A stretch of 64,000 bases of DNA from Lucifuga dentata (GCA_014773175.1 VXCM01000754.1:62001-126000), one strand, 5' to 3'; counted from the stretch's first letter, positions 12,681 through 34,149 are shown. Made by a program: numbers and translations. Notes: a model not told the origin generated them from the sequence alone.

Positions 12681-14360
12681 ACACCTACGTCATCTAAAAT
12701 GGCTATAAAGCACACAGAGACTTAGAGTGGACATCAGTGCAAGAACTGCAGAAACAGTGAAAAAAAAAGAAAAACCAAAATGTGCCTTAACACTTGAAAT
12801 GTAAATGTTTTGGTCTTTGGACCAGAAATACTGGACTAATATGAAACCAGCTGCCCTGCTGGTGTTTCTAGGAATATATTTTTTTCTAAATGTTTGCACA
12901 TCTAAGGACAAACTGAAAGGGTCTGTTTGTTTCAGTCCCCACTCAGTCAGGTCCTCGGAGTGGGCGGGGCTTTGTCGCAGGTCCGACAGTAAACGCCGGC
13001 TGCTGCTTTGATAAATCCTGCGTGAGCCACTGAGTGCTTTAAGAATGGATGATAATAGTGATGATGATGATGTGGAAAATCAAATTGTTTTCTTGGGACG
13101 ATCTGACAGCAGCACATTGCTCTGATGGAGGTTCCTCTTTATTCTTTTTTCACTTTTTGGGGGGTTTGGGGTGGAGGGTGAAGCTCAGTAACTTTGATTA
13201 TTTTTTTTTTTATCTGTCTGCGAATTGCAAAAAATATCCATCTTATTTAAAAAGTTTGTCTATTATTCACCTCTAATTGTCCGATTTCTTAAAACAAGAG
13301 GGAAAGCTGTCTGCAAAATTATGTCATCCTATTTTTAAATACAAATGAACTCGTTTCTGGAATCGGTTGTCATTTGTTACTGTAGCACAGCAATCTGCCA
13401 TTTCCTCTCCATTTCCATTTCATTGGTTGGCTCTCATGTGACAATCTTGATAAGTAATTTCTAGAAAATCCTGAATAGAGTTTTTTTTTTATTGGAAACA
13501 AGTTGAAATAATCTCATTGTACTTGCAGATTTTTTTTTCAGGGTTTTTTTTTTGTTTGTTTTGTTTTTTTTGGGGATGGGGAATCAGACATTCCAGGATT
13601 CAAAAACAGCCTGAATGACTTGCAAAAACATGGAGATTTGTGCATGTGATGTCTCTTCAGTAGACCAGAGTCAAATAATGATTCCTGTCATTTGTTTAAT
13701 GTGGGCGGGGCTTAGTGTCAGACAGCAACGGTCAATTTTTTTTTTTACCAAACAAGTAAATGAAGTTAATGTTGAGTTACTCTGTAAAGTTTCCTCTGTG
13801 TTAAACTCCTCCCCTCACGACACTATGCTACATTTACCCCTCCAGGTACAAGAGACCAGTTCTAAAGTAAACAGCACATGGAATCAGATATTCACAGATC
13901 TGTTTTAGAAATAAATCTGATATGCTTCAGATTTGTGATAATATGACCGCATCTAAACACACAGAAATTAATTTCTTTGCCATTCTAATTTTATGTCATA
14001 AAACACGGCACAATGCTTTGTCCACATATGAATGATGACGCCCCCAAGCTGCAACAAACTTCTTCGCCCCAGACATTCTGAAGTCGTCATGGACTTTTAA
14101 AGACATTTCAGAAAGCAGCAGCTTGTGGAATTATTCGTCTCATTTGTGTCCATCGCAGCATTTTGTTTTTTCTCCGTTTCAAAAACTAAACCTCATTTGT
14201 GCATGCAGGGTGTGTCACGTCTATACCATGTAATCGTGCATGCCAGATTCTTAAAGGACCATACCACCCATTTTGCATGTTTGAACCTAATATATTCAAT
14301 TGTCTGACAATCATTTCCCAAAGGATAAAATCATGTCAGCTTTCCTGATACTTTGTAAAA

Positions 14361-14398
<38 letters not shown>

Positions 14399-14640
14399 CT
14401 GGAAATTCTGGTTTTAATTTTGTTTTTTTAGCTGTTGTACTCTGACAGGTTTGACTTCAGACCAAAACTGTTTGTTGTTGTCTTTGTGAATGAACGAGTG
14501 AATAAATCATGTTTTAAATGTTAAATTTGCCTTAAAAATTCAGTTTGACACGTGTAAAGAGTCGAGGGGTGAATTTGTGAAATGGCATGGTTGAATTTTT
14601 GTTGCTTACAAATGTTTAACCTATGTGAAATAAAGAAAAC
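12681..14640 (+). other. Probable B4GALT1 3' UTR
   Basis: No supported coding sequence lies in this stretch after the stop. A canonical AATAAA occurs near 14628 (context GTGAAATAAAG), followed by a TG-rich run, which would give a 3' UTR of about 1.95 kb. It contains a fragment of the TTAA MITE (14251-14365) and a (TG)n run at about 14362-14391. The transcript end is inferred from the signal only. Confidence 0.5.
14251..14365 (+). mobile_element. TTAA MITE, left-end fragment
   Basis: It starts TTAAAGGACCATACCACC and runs into the CAGCTTTCCTGATA internal part, then breaks at a (TG)n run. It is one end of the TTAA-flanked family described at 20058-20644. Confidence 0.8.
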
Positions 14641-14878
14641 ATTGAAGTATGTGTGTAACTTATTCAGTCCATGTGTAATACTTAACTGTTTTTACTGTTT
14701 TTTTATTTTGTGGTTGTGGCATTGCACAAATAAAACAAATACAACATAAATATGTAGACTCATAGGAAACTATTTGGGGTTATAGTTGAATACTGATACA
14801 AAATATGGAAACTAGGACTGCAATTAATAATTTTCATTGGTTAATTAATGTTTGATTACTGAAATTCATCATTTAGTT

Positions 14879-15505
14879 TTAAAGGACCATACCATCCATT
14901 TTGCATGTTTGAGCCTAATATATATTCATATATTCATATGAATATATATTTATATTAATAATATATTAATATATTCAATTCTAATACATGTAACGTTACT
15001 GACAAGCATTTCCCAAATTACTACTGGAATGGTAAATTAAAACTATTTTTCCTACCTTCCAGACTGCCATTGGTTTCAGTTCATTCTCTATTAAAATCAA
15101 CTTGTTGATAATTGAAACTTTCTTGGGATAGGTAATCCATCATCACCAACAAGACCTGTATTCAGGTTTTTTTTTTCTCGAAGTTTCATAATTTTAGTGT
15201 TTAAGCATGGAGTGAATATATGTCTCCACTGGAGAATATAGTCCCAATAGAAGACCTGCGTTTATGGAAAAACTTAAAGGACTGTGACTTCATAAGACTG
15301 TGTAACTATTAGCAGGAGAAACATGGATTTTTAAGGTGGGTGTATCACTTGAATATGTGATTTTGAAAGATTTAAGAGATTTTGCAAAATATCAGGAAAG
15401 CTGAAATATGGTTTTATCCTTTGGGAAATGATTGTCAGTAACGTAACATGTATGAAAATTGAATAGATTAAACTCAAATATGCAAAACAGCTGGTATGAT
15501 ATTAT
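14879..15505 (-). mobile_element. TTAA MITE copy
   Basis: Begins TTAAAGGACCATACC. The internal part is in the opposite orientation to the 20058 copy (GGTAAATTAAAAC...TTTTTCCTACCTTCC lies on the left). The right terminal repeat is mutated (CAAAACAGCTGGTATGAT). An AT-rich expansion sits in the left terminal repeat at 14928-14970. Confidence 0.85.
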
Positions 15506-15672
15506 AAATAAAACTTGTCAAATCAAAAAACTAGCATGGGTGTTAGACAAAATGTATACAGCATTAATGTACAGACATTTATGAATGTGTCAATTTGTGA
15601 CTAAATTATTCTGATTCAGATGGTTAAAAACAAATCATTGGTCCTGAGTTTTATTTTGACATTGCTAGTTTA

Positions 15673-15920
15673 TAATTATCCATCCATCCATCCATTTTCT
15701 AAACCCGTTTGTCCTGTTGAGGGTCACGGGGGGCTGGAGCCTATCCCAGCGGTCATAGGGTGAGAGGCGGGGTACACCCTGGACAGATCACCAGTCTATC
15801 ACAGAGACAGACAAACACATTCACACCTACGGGCAATTTAGAGTTCCCAATTCACCTGACATGCATGTCTTTAGAGGTGGGAGGAAGCCATGCAGACACG
15901 GGGAAACTCCAAAATTAATC
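15673..15920. mobile_element. Common teleost non-LTR/SINE-like repeat fragment
   Basis: Starts with CCATCCATCCATCCATT and continues GGGCTGGAGCCTATCCCAGC, GGCGGGGTACACCCTGGAC and CACACCTACGGGCAATTTAG. This series of phrases recurs in very many fish genomes as the 3' part of a non-LTR element. The exact family cannot be fixed by eye. Confidence 0.75.
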
Positions 15921-16658
15921 AGTTCTTCTGGATCCACAACCTTATTTTCTATCTAATATAATTAAATTTCACTTTGAAAAGTTGGAAGCTGGGTAAGCAA
16001 AAGTTAAAAATTTAAAAATAAAAAGTTAAAAATAACCCAATAAATCTAGAATAACTGAAAAATCAGGAATAATCCTGTAAAGTCAAGACAGTGAAACATT
16101 GGAAGTAACTACTCAAAGTCGGATAATCCTAGAAACATTTAGAATTTCTTGGCAAAGTCAGAAGGAACACTGACAAATTGTGAATATTTCCTAAAACAAC
16201 AACCGTGAAGTAGGGAATATTCCTGAAAGCTCTGCAATAAGATTGAAATTAAAGAACTAAAGAAATAGATTATTTGGGAATAACAATAATGAATATGTTG
16301 TGATAAACACCGTAAATTGCAGAATAAATCCTGACTTATTAAAGTTTATTTTAGGGTTAATCGAAAGTGATGTTCTGTTCTTCTTTCAGCACCGACAAGA
16401 GTGTCCGATCTGCTGAAGACTGACACACACACACACACACACACACGACATCTGGTTGTGTTTGTGTTTTATACAGGAAGACCTGAAACCGGCGGGGGGG
16501 GGNGGGGGGGGAGGGCTGGCAGATGTTCGCCTCTCTCCATCCTCCTTTCCTCCCTCCATCCTCCTTTCCTCCGTGACACGGAAACTAAAGTTTCCTCCTC
16601 TCCTATAAGAAACGAGCGGAGGAGCTTTGCTTTGTAAAGCGTGTTTACAACGTGCGTG

Positions 16659-16684
16659 TGGGACAGTGTTTTAACACTGTCCCA
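16659..16684. repeat. Perfect 12-bp hairpin
   Basis: TGGGACAGTGTT and AACACTGTCCCA are exact inverted arms separated by TT. It is near CA and pyrimidine-rich repeats, and no gene is known around it. Confidence 0.85.
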
Positions 16685-16865
16685 AATCTCATGTCTCTCG
16701 TCTCCTCGCCTCCATTCCTTCCCTCCTCTCCTCCCATTCTCCGCCTCACACTTCCGGGTAGGAATAGAGGGGAGGAGAGGAAGAGAAGAGCGGAGAAAAT
16801 TACTTTGGGACACAATTTACCAGTTTTCTTTAAGTTTTTTTTTTTTTTGTTGAGATAACTTTATT

Positions 16866-17978
16866 TAAAGGTGTGGTCGACAACTTAAAAAAAAAAACAC
16901 TTTTTATTGAATTTTCGTAAACTTTCATTAAATTCTGGTAGGTATGTATTTATTAAGTGGTCTGTGAATAAAAAACAGACCTCCGTGGCTCCCCCTACTG
17001 GAGTAAATTTGATTTGAAAAAAACATTCAGCCCTGAATTTTTCCACCAATCACGTCTCATTTGCATTTACGGCGCCCTGTTCAGCTGTGCGTGGACACAA
17101 CTAGCAAACAAACGATTCACGTAATGACAGAGAAGAAATGACCAATTCCTCCTTCATCTACATCAACTTTCTCTCCAAGAAAAGGAAAACAGCGGAAGAT
17201 GAAAGAGGAGCGGTTAGCTAGAAATAAAGACTTAAATGGAGCCAGGGAAAGAAGTATTAATATCAGAGCTGCTATCCACAGATGGTGACAGTAAAAATAT
17301 TAGAAGCTGGAAAAGTGATGCTGAGCTGCAACATTTCTGCTGGACAGGTACAGACTTTATCTTAATTTGTGTTACATGTTAAAACAAACATGAGAAACGG
17401 GTTTTATGGGGCAGTGGTCAAGGCTAATGCTAGCTTTGTTAGCCTGCAGAGCCTTTTGCAAGACATTACACTTCGTGGCTGTGCTTTCACTGAGAAATTA
17501 ATGGTGAATAAACAGGTTTTATGACATAATCGTCGCTGTAACGGACAACGTTGGTGTCCTGCTTTGTTACCTTTTTTTTTTTTTTTAAGAAAGACTTGGT
17601 GAAGTGTTTGTAGTGTATTTCTGTAATTGCCTTTGTAGGCTAAGCTTTCAGTTTACAAGCAGCTGCAAATCGCTAAAATTCCTGTTACGTTACAGTATTT
17701 GTTTTTATATTTTTGTTTCATTTTAGTGTTCTCAGTGGATAAATGTTGAGCACATATACACATGAAGACATGGAGCACTGCCACATTAGCTAACAGAAGG
17801 TTTCTGTTGTGGGAGGAGCTGAGAGGCAGGACGCACGTGACGCAGCAGGGAGGGGGAGGGAGCCTTTGGGTCTGACTCCGCCCACTTTTCAAACTTGCCG
17901 ACTGCAGTTTTAANAGGGAGGGGGAGGGAGCCTTTGGGTCTGACTCCGCCCACTTTTCAAACTTGCCGACTGCAGTTT
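16866..17978. mobile_element. Possible DNA element with short terminal inverted repeats
   Basis: The left end AAAGGTGTGGTCGACAACTT and the right end, read in reverse complement as AAAACTGCAGTCGGCAAGTT, match at about 14 of 20 positions. The interior contains no convincing transposase. A join duplication around N 17914 lies near the right end. The boundary is inferred from the inverted repeat only. Confidence 0.35.
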
Positions 17979-18251
17979 TAACCAGTCGAACACAAAGCTG
18001 TACGGAAGATCATATACGGTATGTCTCCGCCAGGGAATATAGTCCCAGGAAAAGACGGCTTTTACCAAGAAATTCCACATTCAGACATATGTGTATGAGG
18101 TGAAATGTTGAATTTTAAGGTGTATCACTTGAACATTTGGTTTTGAAAGATTATGGGATCTGGCAAAATAACAGGAAAATACAGTTTAAATACAATTTTA
18201 TGTTTTGAAAAATGGTTGTCAGTAACGTATGCGGGTTGTATTTATTGGGCA

Positions 18252-18840
18252 TAAAGGACCATACCGGCGATCGTGGATGTTTGAGCCTAATATATTCAAT
18301 TTTCATACATGTAAGGTTACTGACAATCATTTCCCAAAGGATAAAACCATATTTCAGCTTTCCTGACATTTTGCAAAATCTGTTAATCTTTCAAAATCAA
18401 ATATTCAAGTAATACACCCACCTTAAAAATCCATGTTTTGCCTGCTAATAGTTGCACAGCCTTATGAAGTCATGATTGTTTAGATTTTTCAATAAACGCA
18501 GGTCTTCTTTTGGGACTATATTCCCCGATGGAGACATACATTTACCCACGCTTTTTATTGCGCTTAAATGCTAAAATTACATAACTTAAAAAACAAAAAA
18601 AAAACCTGAATACACGTTTTGTTCGTGATGATGGATTATCTATTCTAAGAACGTTTCAAATATCAAGTTGATTGTAATAGCGTACCAGAATGAACTGAAA
18701 CCAATGGAGGTCTGGAAGGTAGGAAAAACATTTTTAATTCACTGTTCCAGTAGTATGCTTTGGGAAATGATTGTCAGTAATGTTGAAAATTGATAGTATA
18801 TTAGGCTCAAACATGCAAAATGGCCAGTATGGTCCTTTAA
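18252..18840 (+). mobile_element. TTAA MITE copy
   Basis: Starts ATAAAGGACCATACC (TSD mutated) and ends GGTATGGTCCTTTAA-like (CCAGTATGGTCCTTTAA). It has the same interior and orientation as the 20058 copy. Confidence 0.9.
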
Positions 18841-19434
18841 ACTTGCAAAATCACCTGTATGTTCTTGTAACCACGGACTTATGGCGTGTGTGTGTGATGA
18901 TTTCCCATGTTCTCCTGCAGTCTTGGATGAAATCCCAGACTTTTAAAGGCAGAACAGGCCAATAAAACAAAAGAATGTGCAGCTGATCAACACAAGTTCA
19001 AGAACAAACCGTTCAGCAGCCTGAGAGAAAAACTCGGATAAATCCATCCAAACTTCATCCGTCTTTTTTTCAGTGAATTCTTTTCATTTTATCTGTGAGT
19101 TACAGTCTGATACAAAACTCATTTATCAGAAATACAAACCCTCCACTTAATCTCTCAAATGTTCCCACATGAAAATGAGCAGACGTTTCAGGTAACTTCA
19201 CACTGTGCAGCTTTTTAAAACATCTGGCAGTTTATGAACTCTGAGCAGGCCTGCAGACTTTTATGGCATTTGGTGTATAAGTAGTGCTGTAACTGAAAGA
19301 TAAATTGAAATGGTCCTAACATTCCCAGAAATACAAATAAGGAAGGAAGTGCTAGTTGGCTCTGACGTGACATTTATAAATATTTTTTCTCTTTTGTTGA
19401 TTTGGTTTTTTTTCTGTTAAATATTAAATATGTA

Positions 19435-19478
19435 CTCATGTTTTACTCAGTGGGAGCTCCCAGTGAGTAAAACATGAG
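19435..19478. repeat. 44-nt near-perfect palindrome
   Basis: The outer arms CTCATGTTTTACTCA and TGAGTAAAACATGAG are exact reverse complements (15 bp). The centre TGGGAGCTCCCA is itself palindromic. The whole could extrude as a hairpin of about 20 bp per arm. Confidence 0.9.
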
Positions 19479-20057
19479 AAATGTCCAGATCAACCTAGAA
19501 TAGCCTGTGTCAGGGTACATTTGTACACCTCCGAATTTTTGCAAGATACTGTATAAGAAGCAAGATTTTAGAAAAATATTTGTGTGATAAGAATTTATTT
19601 TTTTCTTTAAATTATTTTACCTGAATTGAAGGTGATATTTTTGTTAATATTTTGAATGGAAGACCAAAGCATTAACCATAAAGACTTTTTTTCACAGACC
19701 ATTTTGCTTTTATTTAAAATAACTGCATTAACAAATTTAGTGAAATTCCAAAAACTTGCTTCATTTGTTCAAAATATGACAGTGGTGAAATCTAATTCAC
19801 CTCATGTTGAGAATGTATATTGTTTTTAAAGATTTGATGAGGTGCTGCTTTAAACCATGAAGTTGAACAGGAAGTTAAATGAGAGAAGATCTTGGAAGGT
19901 ATGAAGATATTATCAGCATGAAATTATAATAAGTTTCTGTTTATTCTAAATGTGTGTGCCTTTATTTTTGCGATCCTTCTTACATTTTTAGTATTTTCAA
20001 ACTTTAAATGTCAGTCCAGTATATTTCACCTCAGAAACTTATGTGATAGGTTGTCCC

Positions 20058-20644
20058 TTAAAGGACCATACCACCCATTTTGCATGTTTGAGCCTAATAT
20101 ATTCAATTTTCATACATGTTATGTTACTGACAATCATTTCCCAAAGGATAAAGCCATATTTCAGCTTTCCTGATATTTTTCATAATCTGTTAATCTTTCA
20201 AAATCAAATATTCAAGCGATACATCCACCTTAAAAATCAATGTTTCACCTGCTAATAGTTACACAGCCTTATGAAGTCATGATCATTTAATTTTTTTCAT
20301 AAACGCAGGTCTTCTTTTGGGACTATATTCCCCAGTGGAGACATACATTTACTCCATGCTTTTTATTGCATTTAATTGCTAAAATTACGGAAACTTTAAA
20401 AAAAAAACCTGAATACACGTCTTGTTCATGATGATGGATTACCTATCCCAAGAATGTTTCAAGTATCAACAAGTTGATTTTAATAGCGTACCAGAATGAA
20501 CTGAAACCAATGGCGGTCTGGAAAGTAGGAAAAACATTTTTAATTCACCGTTCCAGTAGTATTCTTTGGGAAATGATTGTTAGTAACGCTGAAAATTGAA
20601 TATATTAGGCTCAAACATGCAAAATGGCCGGTATGGTCCTTTAA
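20058..20644 (+). mobile_element. TTAA MITE, best-preserved reference copy
   Basis: A 0.58-kb non-autonomous element with intact TTAA at both ends (20058-20061 and 20641-20644). Terminal inverted repeats start AAGGACCATACC and continue for roughly 80 bp (ATTTTGCATGTTTGAGCC, then AATATATTCAATTTTC, then AATCATTTCCCAAAG). No transposase is encoded. TTAA target duplication is known for the piggyBac and Kolobok superfamilies; which one mobilised this family is inference. Confidence 0.92.
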
Positions 20645-21884
20645 CTTTTAGATTTCATGTATTATTTTCCAGGGAGGCCCTTCCCCATATTTAAAATGTT
20701 TTTTTAATATTCAGTGTTCGACAAGAGTTTTTAAACCATGTTGCTATTGATTGTAAATGTGTCATACTTAGACACTGCTGAAATAGTTCAACTAGACACA
20801 TATATAACAGAATGATCACTTATCTTTTTAAAAAAAAATTTTAACATTATAAAATTGTTCAAACAATTGCACTCGTTTAATTTTATCCTTTGTGTGAATA
20901 TATGTTAAAATGTACATATCTGAGAAACTGCTGTCATTGTGTTTGGAAGCAAGCATTGCAAGCATTCAAACAGGTAAAATGGTACCATGGCGCCATCTAG
21001 TGGTAATTCAGGGGTGAGCGCTCTCAGGTAAAATCCAGTACTTGTTGATTTACAAACTGATGGTAAAGTTGAGTTTCACGGTTTTATTGTATAAAGTTTG
21101 TGTACTTTTACAATAGAGCTACTTATGTGTGTTTTTTCTCTGATTGTGTATTTATCTCAATAATTAAACAACAGAAGCTTCTTATCATTCATAGTAATTA
21201 ACGCAACACATTAACCAATCAAAATAATATTTTAGCCTCAGATACTAAGTTTTTGTTGTTTCAAATTAATATATATTAGAATATACAGTGACACTGTATA
21301 TGGGGATCAGTAAACTTATAAGTCTGTAATTGTCCGCTGTTTTTCTTTTTGGAATCCATTTTTTTTGTCTAAGCGCCAAGAAAATTATGAAATGAAAAAA
21401 AATCTGTTTGCTTAGTTTGTTAATTTTAATTAATTGTGCAGTGCAAAGGCCACCGGCTGGCCCACCGATGACTGCGGCCCACCAGGAAAAGTCCCGCCTC
21501 TCCTGATGGCCAATCCGACCCCTGGTGACACTTGATGTATGTATCTTATTTAGTATGAAGTAGCTCAAGTCCAAGGTGCTTCTGTTTCCTTTTGCATCTG
21601 TCCTGCTGACAGAGCATCAGTAAAGCACATACTCATCACACATACCTTCTGCAGAGAAGCTGAGCTTGACTCCTACCCTGTAGAATGCCTGCAAAGACAG
21701 TACTTTATCTACAGGGCCTGCTCATTAACAAGGCTCTCCCTTTAGTCCTTACAGGGTCTGACCACCCTGATTGGGTGGTACCCATTCAGCTGAGCCTCAG
21801 AGATGTCATGGACCTCCTTTCTTACATGAGGTAGAAGGAAAGTGGCCAATGCCCCCTCCTGCCTCCCATACATCTTCTGTCATA

Positions 21885-22401
21885 CAGCGCTGGCTAAAAG
21901 TACCGTGCCCCCTGTATTTTTGTGTAAACTTTTATTTCTGAGTTAAAATACCACTCCAAACACGTCAAAATTTAATTTTTTAGTGTGTTAAAGTACAACT
22001 GAAAAAAAGCCAATAGTTCTTAATAGTGTTGAGCAGGAAGACACCTTTGACATATTGTTAAGATTTGAAGAATACCAATATTATTAGTAGAGATCAAACA
22101 GGAAGTTAAAACATCTTCTTTGAGGTCAGAGGTCAAATGGTTTTCATGTGTTTTCACTGACTTGTTGAAATATAGTCACATTACCAGTACTCTGAAATCC
22201 AAATTTAAGTCTAAAGAATTGAATATTCTGGACAAATACGCGGCTACTTGTAACCAATAAATGAATTTTGTTGTGTTTGGAGTGGTACTTTGGTAAAGTT
22301 TACACAAAAATACAGTACTNACCAATAAATGAATTTTGTTGTGTTTGGAGTGGTACTTTGGTAAAGTTTACACAAAAATACAGTACTTTTGGTCAGCGCT
22401 G
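21885..22401. mobile_element. Tc1/mariner-like MITE with TA target site
   Basis: Both ends read CAGCGCTG(G/A)C(T/C)AAAAGTAC inward and both are flanked by TA (21883-21884, 22402-22403). The terminal inverted repeats extend about 70 bp through TGTATTTTTGTGTAAACTTT and ACCACTCCAAACAC. No transposase frame is visible. A join duplication around N 22320 lies inside the right repeat and exaggerates its length. Confidence 0.85.
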
Positions 22402-23449
22402 TAGTCCAAGAGGAATCAAAGAAACTTGCCCAATGCTATTTTACCTCCACTGGACAAACCACTTGTCCTCCTACTGATTGGATTAAGTATTGCTCTTACC
22501 AGGACTTGCTGTCTGCTACCACTGTCCAGACCATGGACATGTTTTATTTCTGCTGTTGACCTGCAAATATATTTTCGTTTGTATGACTATACATGCATTA
22601 TACTGTTTAGACTATTAACCTGCCTCTAAAATCTATTATTGATTTACTATATTATGCTATTGATAAATTTCCTATTGTCTCAACTGAATTGAACATAAAT
22701 TTTTGTTTATGTAAATTTGTTGTTTCCATCAACTTCCTAATCCACACTCTGTCACTGGTTCTTTAACATGCAAGAATTCTATTATTTCCACTGATATTTA
22801 AGTAGGTAAACACTTTGTATTGTGTCTATGGACCTGAAAACAGAATCTATTGTTTCTGAGTAAATTATTTTTCTGCTTGTTTCTTTAACTGTAACCGATG
22901 TGATCACATGTTCTATTTTGTCTGTATTCTGCTGTTTTCCTTTCTGATCCCACTAGATGATAATCAGTAACCTGTCAGACAGACAGGATGAGGATGGTGG
23001 TTTATCAATCTGGCCCTTTATTTTATAGAGGTTTCCTTATAAATGGGATGTTTTTACCACCTGGCTACATAAATACTTCTACATTTATATCACATCAGAA
23101 TCATACTGATCTGTAATCTCAGAGCAGCTGATTTAGGCTTTAAGTTTACAGATTTTATGGATATGAAAATCAGTTAACACACACAATGACACAGGGATTT
23201 AATCATGTCTCCCAGATGTCATCCACGTATGAATGAACCTTTGGATAATAAACCACTTCTCAGTAAAATGATTCTAAAAGGCTCAAAGCATACTTAATTG
23301 ATCTGCTTCACAGCTTGTTACAAGACAATTATACTTATGAAGAATCTCAACTATTCTGCAAAACTGTTTTAAACTTTAACATGCCAACAGCTAAATCTAC
23401 ATTAAAAAGTCTAAACTCTATATGAAGGAGAGATGAAAACAGCTGAGAA

Positions 23450-23729
23450 TCTGCAGCTGAAGGATTTTATTGTTTGACAGCAAACCTTTCAGTTAACAGC
23501 CAAATCAAAAAAAAACATATGATAAAGCAGTAAAGAGTAACTAAAGAGTAAAAATATTTGTGAAGAGTAGTTAAAAGGAATGATTACAACATCTTTGCTT
23601 TTCCACCAACAGGTTACAGGAAAACAACAGAAAGGTTAAGACTACTTATTGCACAGAAAAACTAGCTGTGATTGCATTGGTTAAAGTATGATGATGTTAG
23701 GGTTATGAAAGGACGCGTTGCAGGGACCG
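23450..23729 (-). other. sqstm1: SQSTM1 3' UTR with polyadenylation signal
   Basis: Downstream of the SQSTM1 stop the minus strand has AATAAA at 23466-23471, about 260 nt after the stop, in ACAATAAAATCC context. I infer cleavage near 23450. Confidence 0.65.
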
Positions 23730-32034
<8,305 letters not shown>

Positions 32035-33649
32035 TCTGCTTCAACCGACGGTCACAAACTCTCCGTATGTCCGGTAATGACGCAGTAGACTCGTTATCAA
32101 CTCAAGACACTTCGCTATTTTTCTGTGTTTACTGTCAGGTTGTGGCGCAATTTAAAATCCCTATGCCCTCTTCACTTCCGCGTCAGTCGTTACGAAAATT
32201 AATATTAATGAGGTTTGCCATTAGCTCATTGGTCTAGCCTTTGAAAACCCCGCCTCCTTGCAGCTGGGATTAGAAACTGGACCAATGGCAGGCAGAGGAA
32301 TGACTAAGCACTTTCCAATGGGGAATTTCCCCTCTGAGTCACATGACTCTACAGGTTTGACCTGTAAATTCATAAAAACAGAAAAGACAACAAATAAAAT
32401 CCTGCCAAGTCATTCCTCATGGAGACATACCTAGACAAGTTTAATGATATTTTACCTTTATAATTGTTATAAAAATTTAATGTAAACTTCCAAGAATTTT
32501 AATATTTTATGAGCATAGACAGGTTAAAGGTTAACATTTCTGTACATTTTAACATTTTAATATGTCGTTTTGATTATTTTAATTTAAGATTTTAACAACT
32601 AAGGCCTTGTTCTCAGACCTTTAAACTTAAATGTTTTCAGAATCCATTAAATTAGATGTTGTCAGTAGTGTATTACATTAATGTGAGTATCAGTTCAATA
32701 CAATACTTTGAGTTAAAAAAGCAAAAAGGTTTAATTGTTGCTGACATTATCTCCTCCTGACTACAGTAGCTTCTTAATTCTTCCAAAATAGTCTTATTTG
32801 ATTTGCGACGAGATAAACTCCATTTTTATAAATTTGCAAAGTCATATTTTTTATTTCTACATTACAGATAATATCACTCAAACTGTATGTTACATGCTCT
32901 GCTTTTTTAATTTTTTTTTATTTTAACCCCACATAAGATCAACTGCTGTTAACAGAAGTGTACAAGAAAACAAAATATTTACAATTTTTAAAAACAATAG
33001 TTATGTTTTTGCAAATGAACTGTTAATTTATTATTAAATGGGATGTTAGGTAAGTTTATAACTTGAAGTTTTCGATAGTCATTATGCTGCTATTGTCAGC
33101 AGTACATTACATTACTCTGAGGATCTGTTCCATAAATAATTTAAAAAAAAACAACAGATAATTGTTTTTATTGTTGCTGACATCATGTCATCCTGATTAC
33201 AGTGACTTCCTGTTAACTCAGGCCACACTGTCTGAATATTTGATTAACTGTTAGCAGCCAATCAGCAGCAGTGTTTGGGTGAGCTGAGAGTGACTCATCA
33301 GTCCTGTGATCAGAGCCCAGACTATTCTGGAAGCTAAAATGAGTCAGTCACATGAAAACAGAAATCAGTGTTACATAAGCAAAATAAAATCTGACTTCAT
33401 CATCCAAGCAAGGCCAGTTTTGTTTTTTGCCACTATTTTGCACTTTGTGAAGCTTCTTATGTTATAAACTTAACAGGAAAAAGATGAACACAGACCAAAT
33501 GAATGAAAAGTTTACAGCAAAAACAGCTGCTTCATTAACATTATTTGACTCAGACTGAATGGAAAGCAGATGAACACACAGTCAATGGAAGGACGTGAAC
33601 AGACAATCTGAGACAGGAACAGAAGATAACTGCTACTGCATGTAAATCA
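32035..33649. other. SQSTM1-RNF4 intergenic region
   Basis: Apart from the SQSTM1 upstream sites, I see AT-rich DNA without supported genes or clear repeats. Confidence 0.5.
32280..32345 (-). promoter_or_regulatory. SQSTM1 upstream region with kappaB-like palindrome, AP-1/MARE and CCAAT
   Basis: About 290 bp upstream of the SQSTM1 ATG lies GGGGAATTTCCCC (32320-32332), a perfect kappaB-type palindrome. Three bases further is TGAGTCA (32335-32341), an AP-1/MARE core. CCAAT boxes flank it (32282, 32315). Mammalian SQSTM1 is known to be induced by NRF2 and NF-kappaB. That these sites act here is inference. Confidence 0.5.
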
Positions 33650-34149
33650 ATTTTCAAAGAAGAGACTTTATTTATACTTTAATATAATTATACATAACAA
33701 TACAGATTTCAAAACAAAAATAATTCCATTCAGTCCAGTCAAAAACACCAGCCACCATTTTCTACAGGATCAAGTATGTGAACTGAAAAATTAAACCACT
33801 GAGTAGATTAGAAAACGCAAATTAGTCCAGCCTGGCAAACTGAAAATCTGTGAACAATGTGAATTATCATACAAGTTAAAAATGTACCACTGAGAAATGT
33901 TTTGGTACAAAAACAGCTATAAATCCCACAGCTGACTGGGTGTCCATGATAAATGAACCAGTAAGAACACTGAACAGACTGGCTGCAGGTCTTTAACCAT
34001 ACTGGATCTGAAAGTATTAAGACCCCAATCAGTTTAGATTGTCAGATGTAGATGGGATGGTACTGGCTGGATGTGGGTCAGATGTAGATGGGATGGTACC
34101 GGCTGGATGTGGGTCAGATGTAGATGGGATGGTACCGGCTGGATGTGGG
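33650..34149 (-). other. rnf4: RNF4 3' UTR with polyadenylation signal and minisatellite
   Basis: The minus strand after the RNF4 stop carries a 36-bp tandem repeat (34041-34148) and then AATAAA at 33667-33672, giving a 3' UTR of about 0.5 kb. Confidence 0.65.

Larger units (their letters stand above)
14641..23449. other. B4GALT1-SQSTM1 intergenic region
   Basis: I see no supported gene in 8.8 kb. It carries full or partial MITEs at 14879, 16866, 18252, 20058 and 21885, a fish repeat fragment at 15673, palindromes at 16659 and 19435, and a conserved-looking repeat fragment at about 21420-21530 (GGGTCGGATTGGCCATC on the minus strand). Confidence 0.55.
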
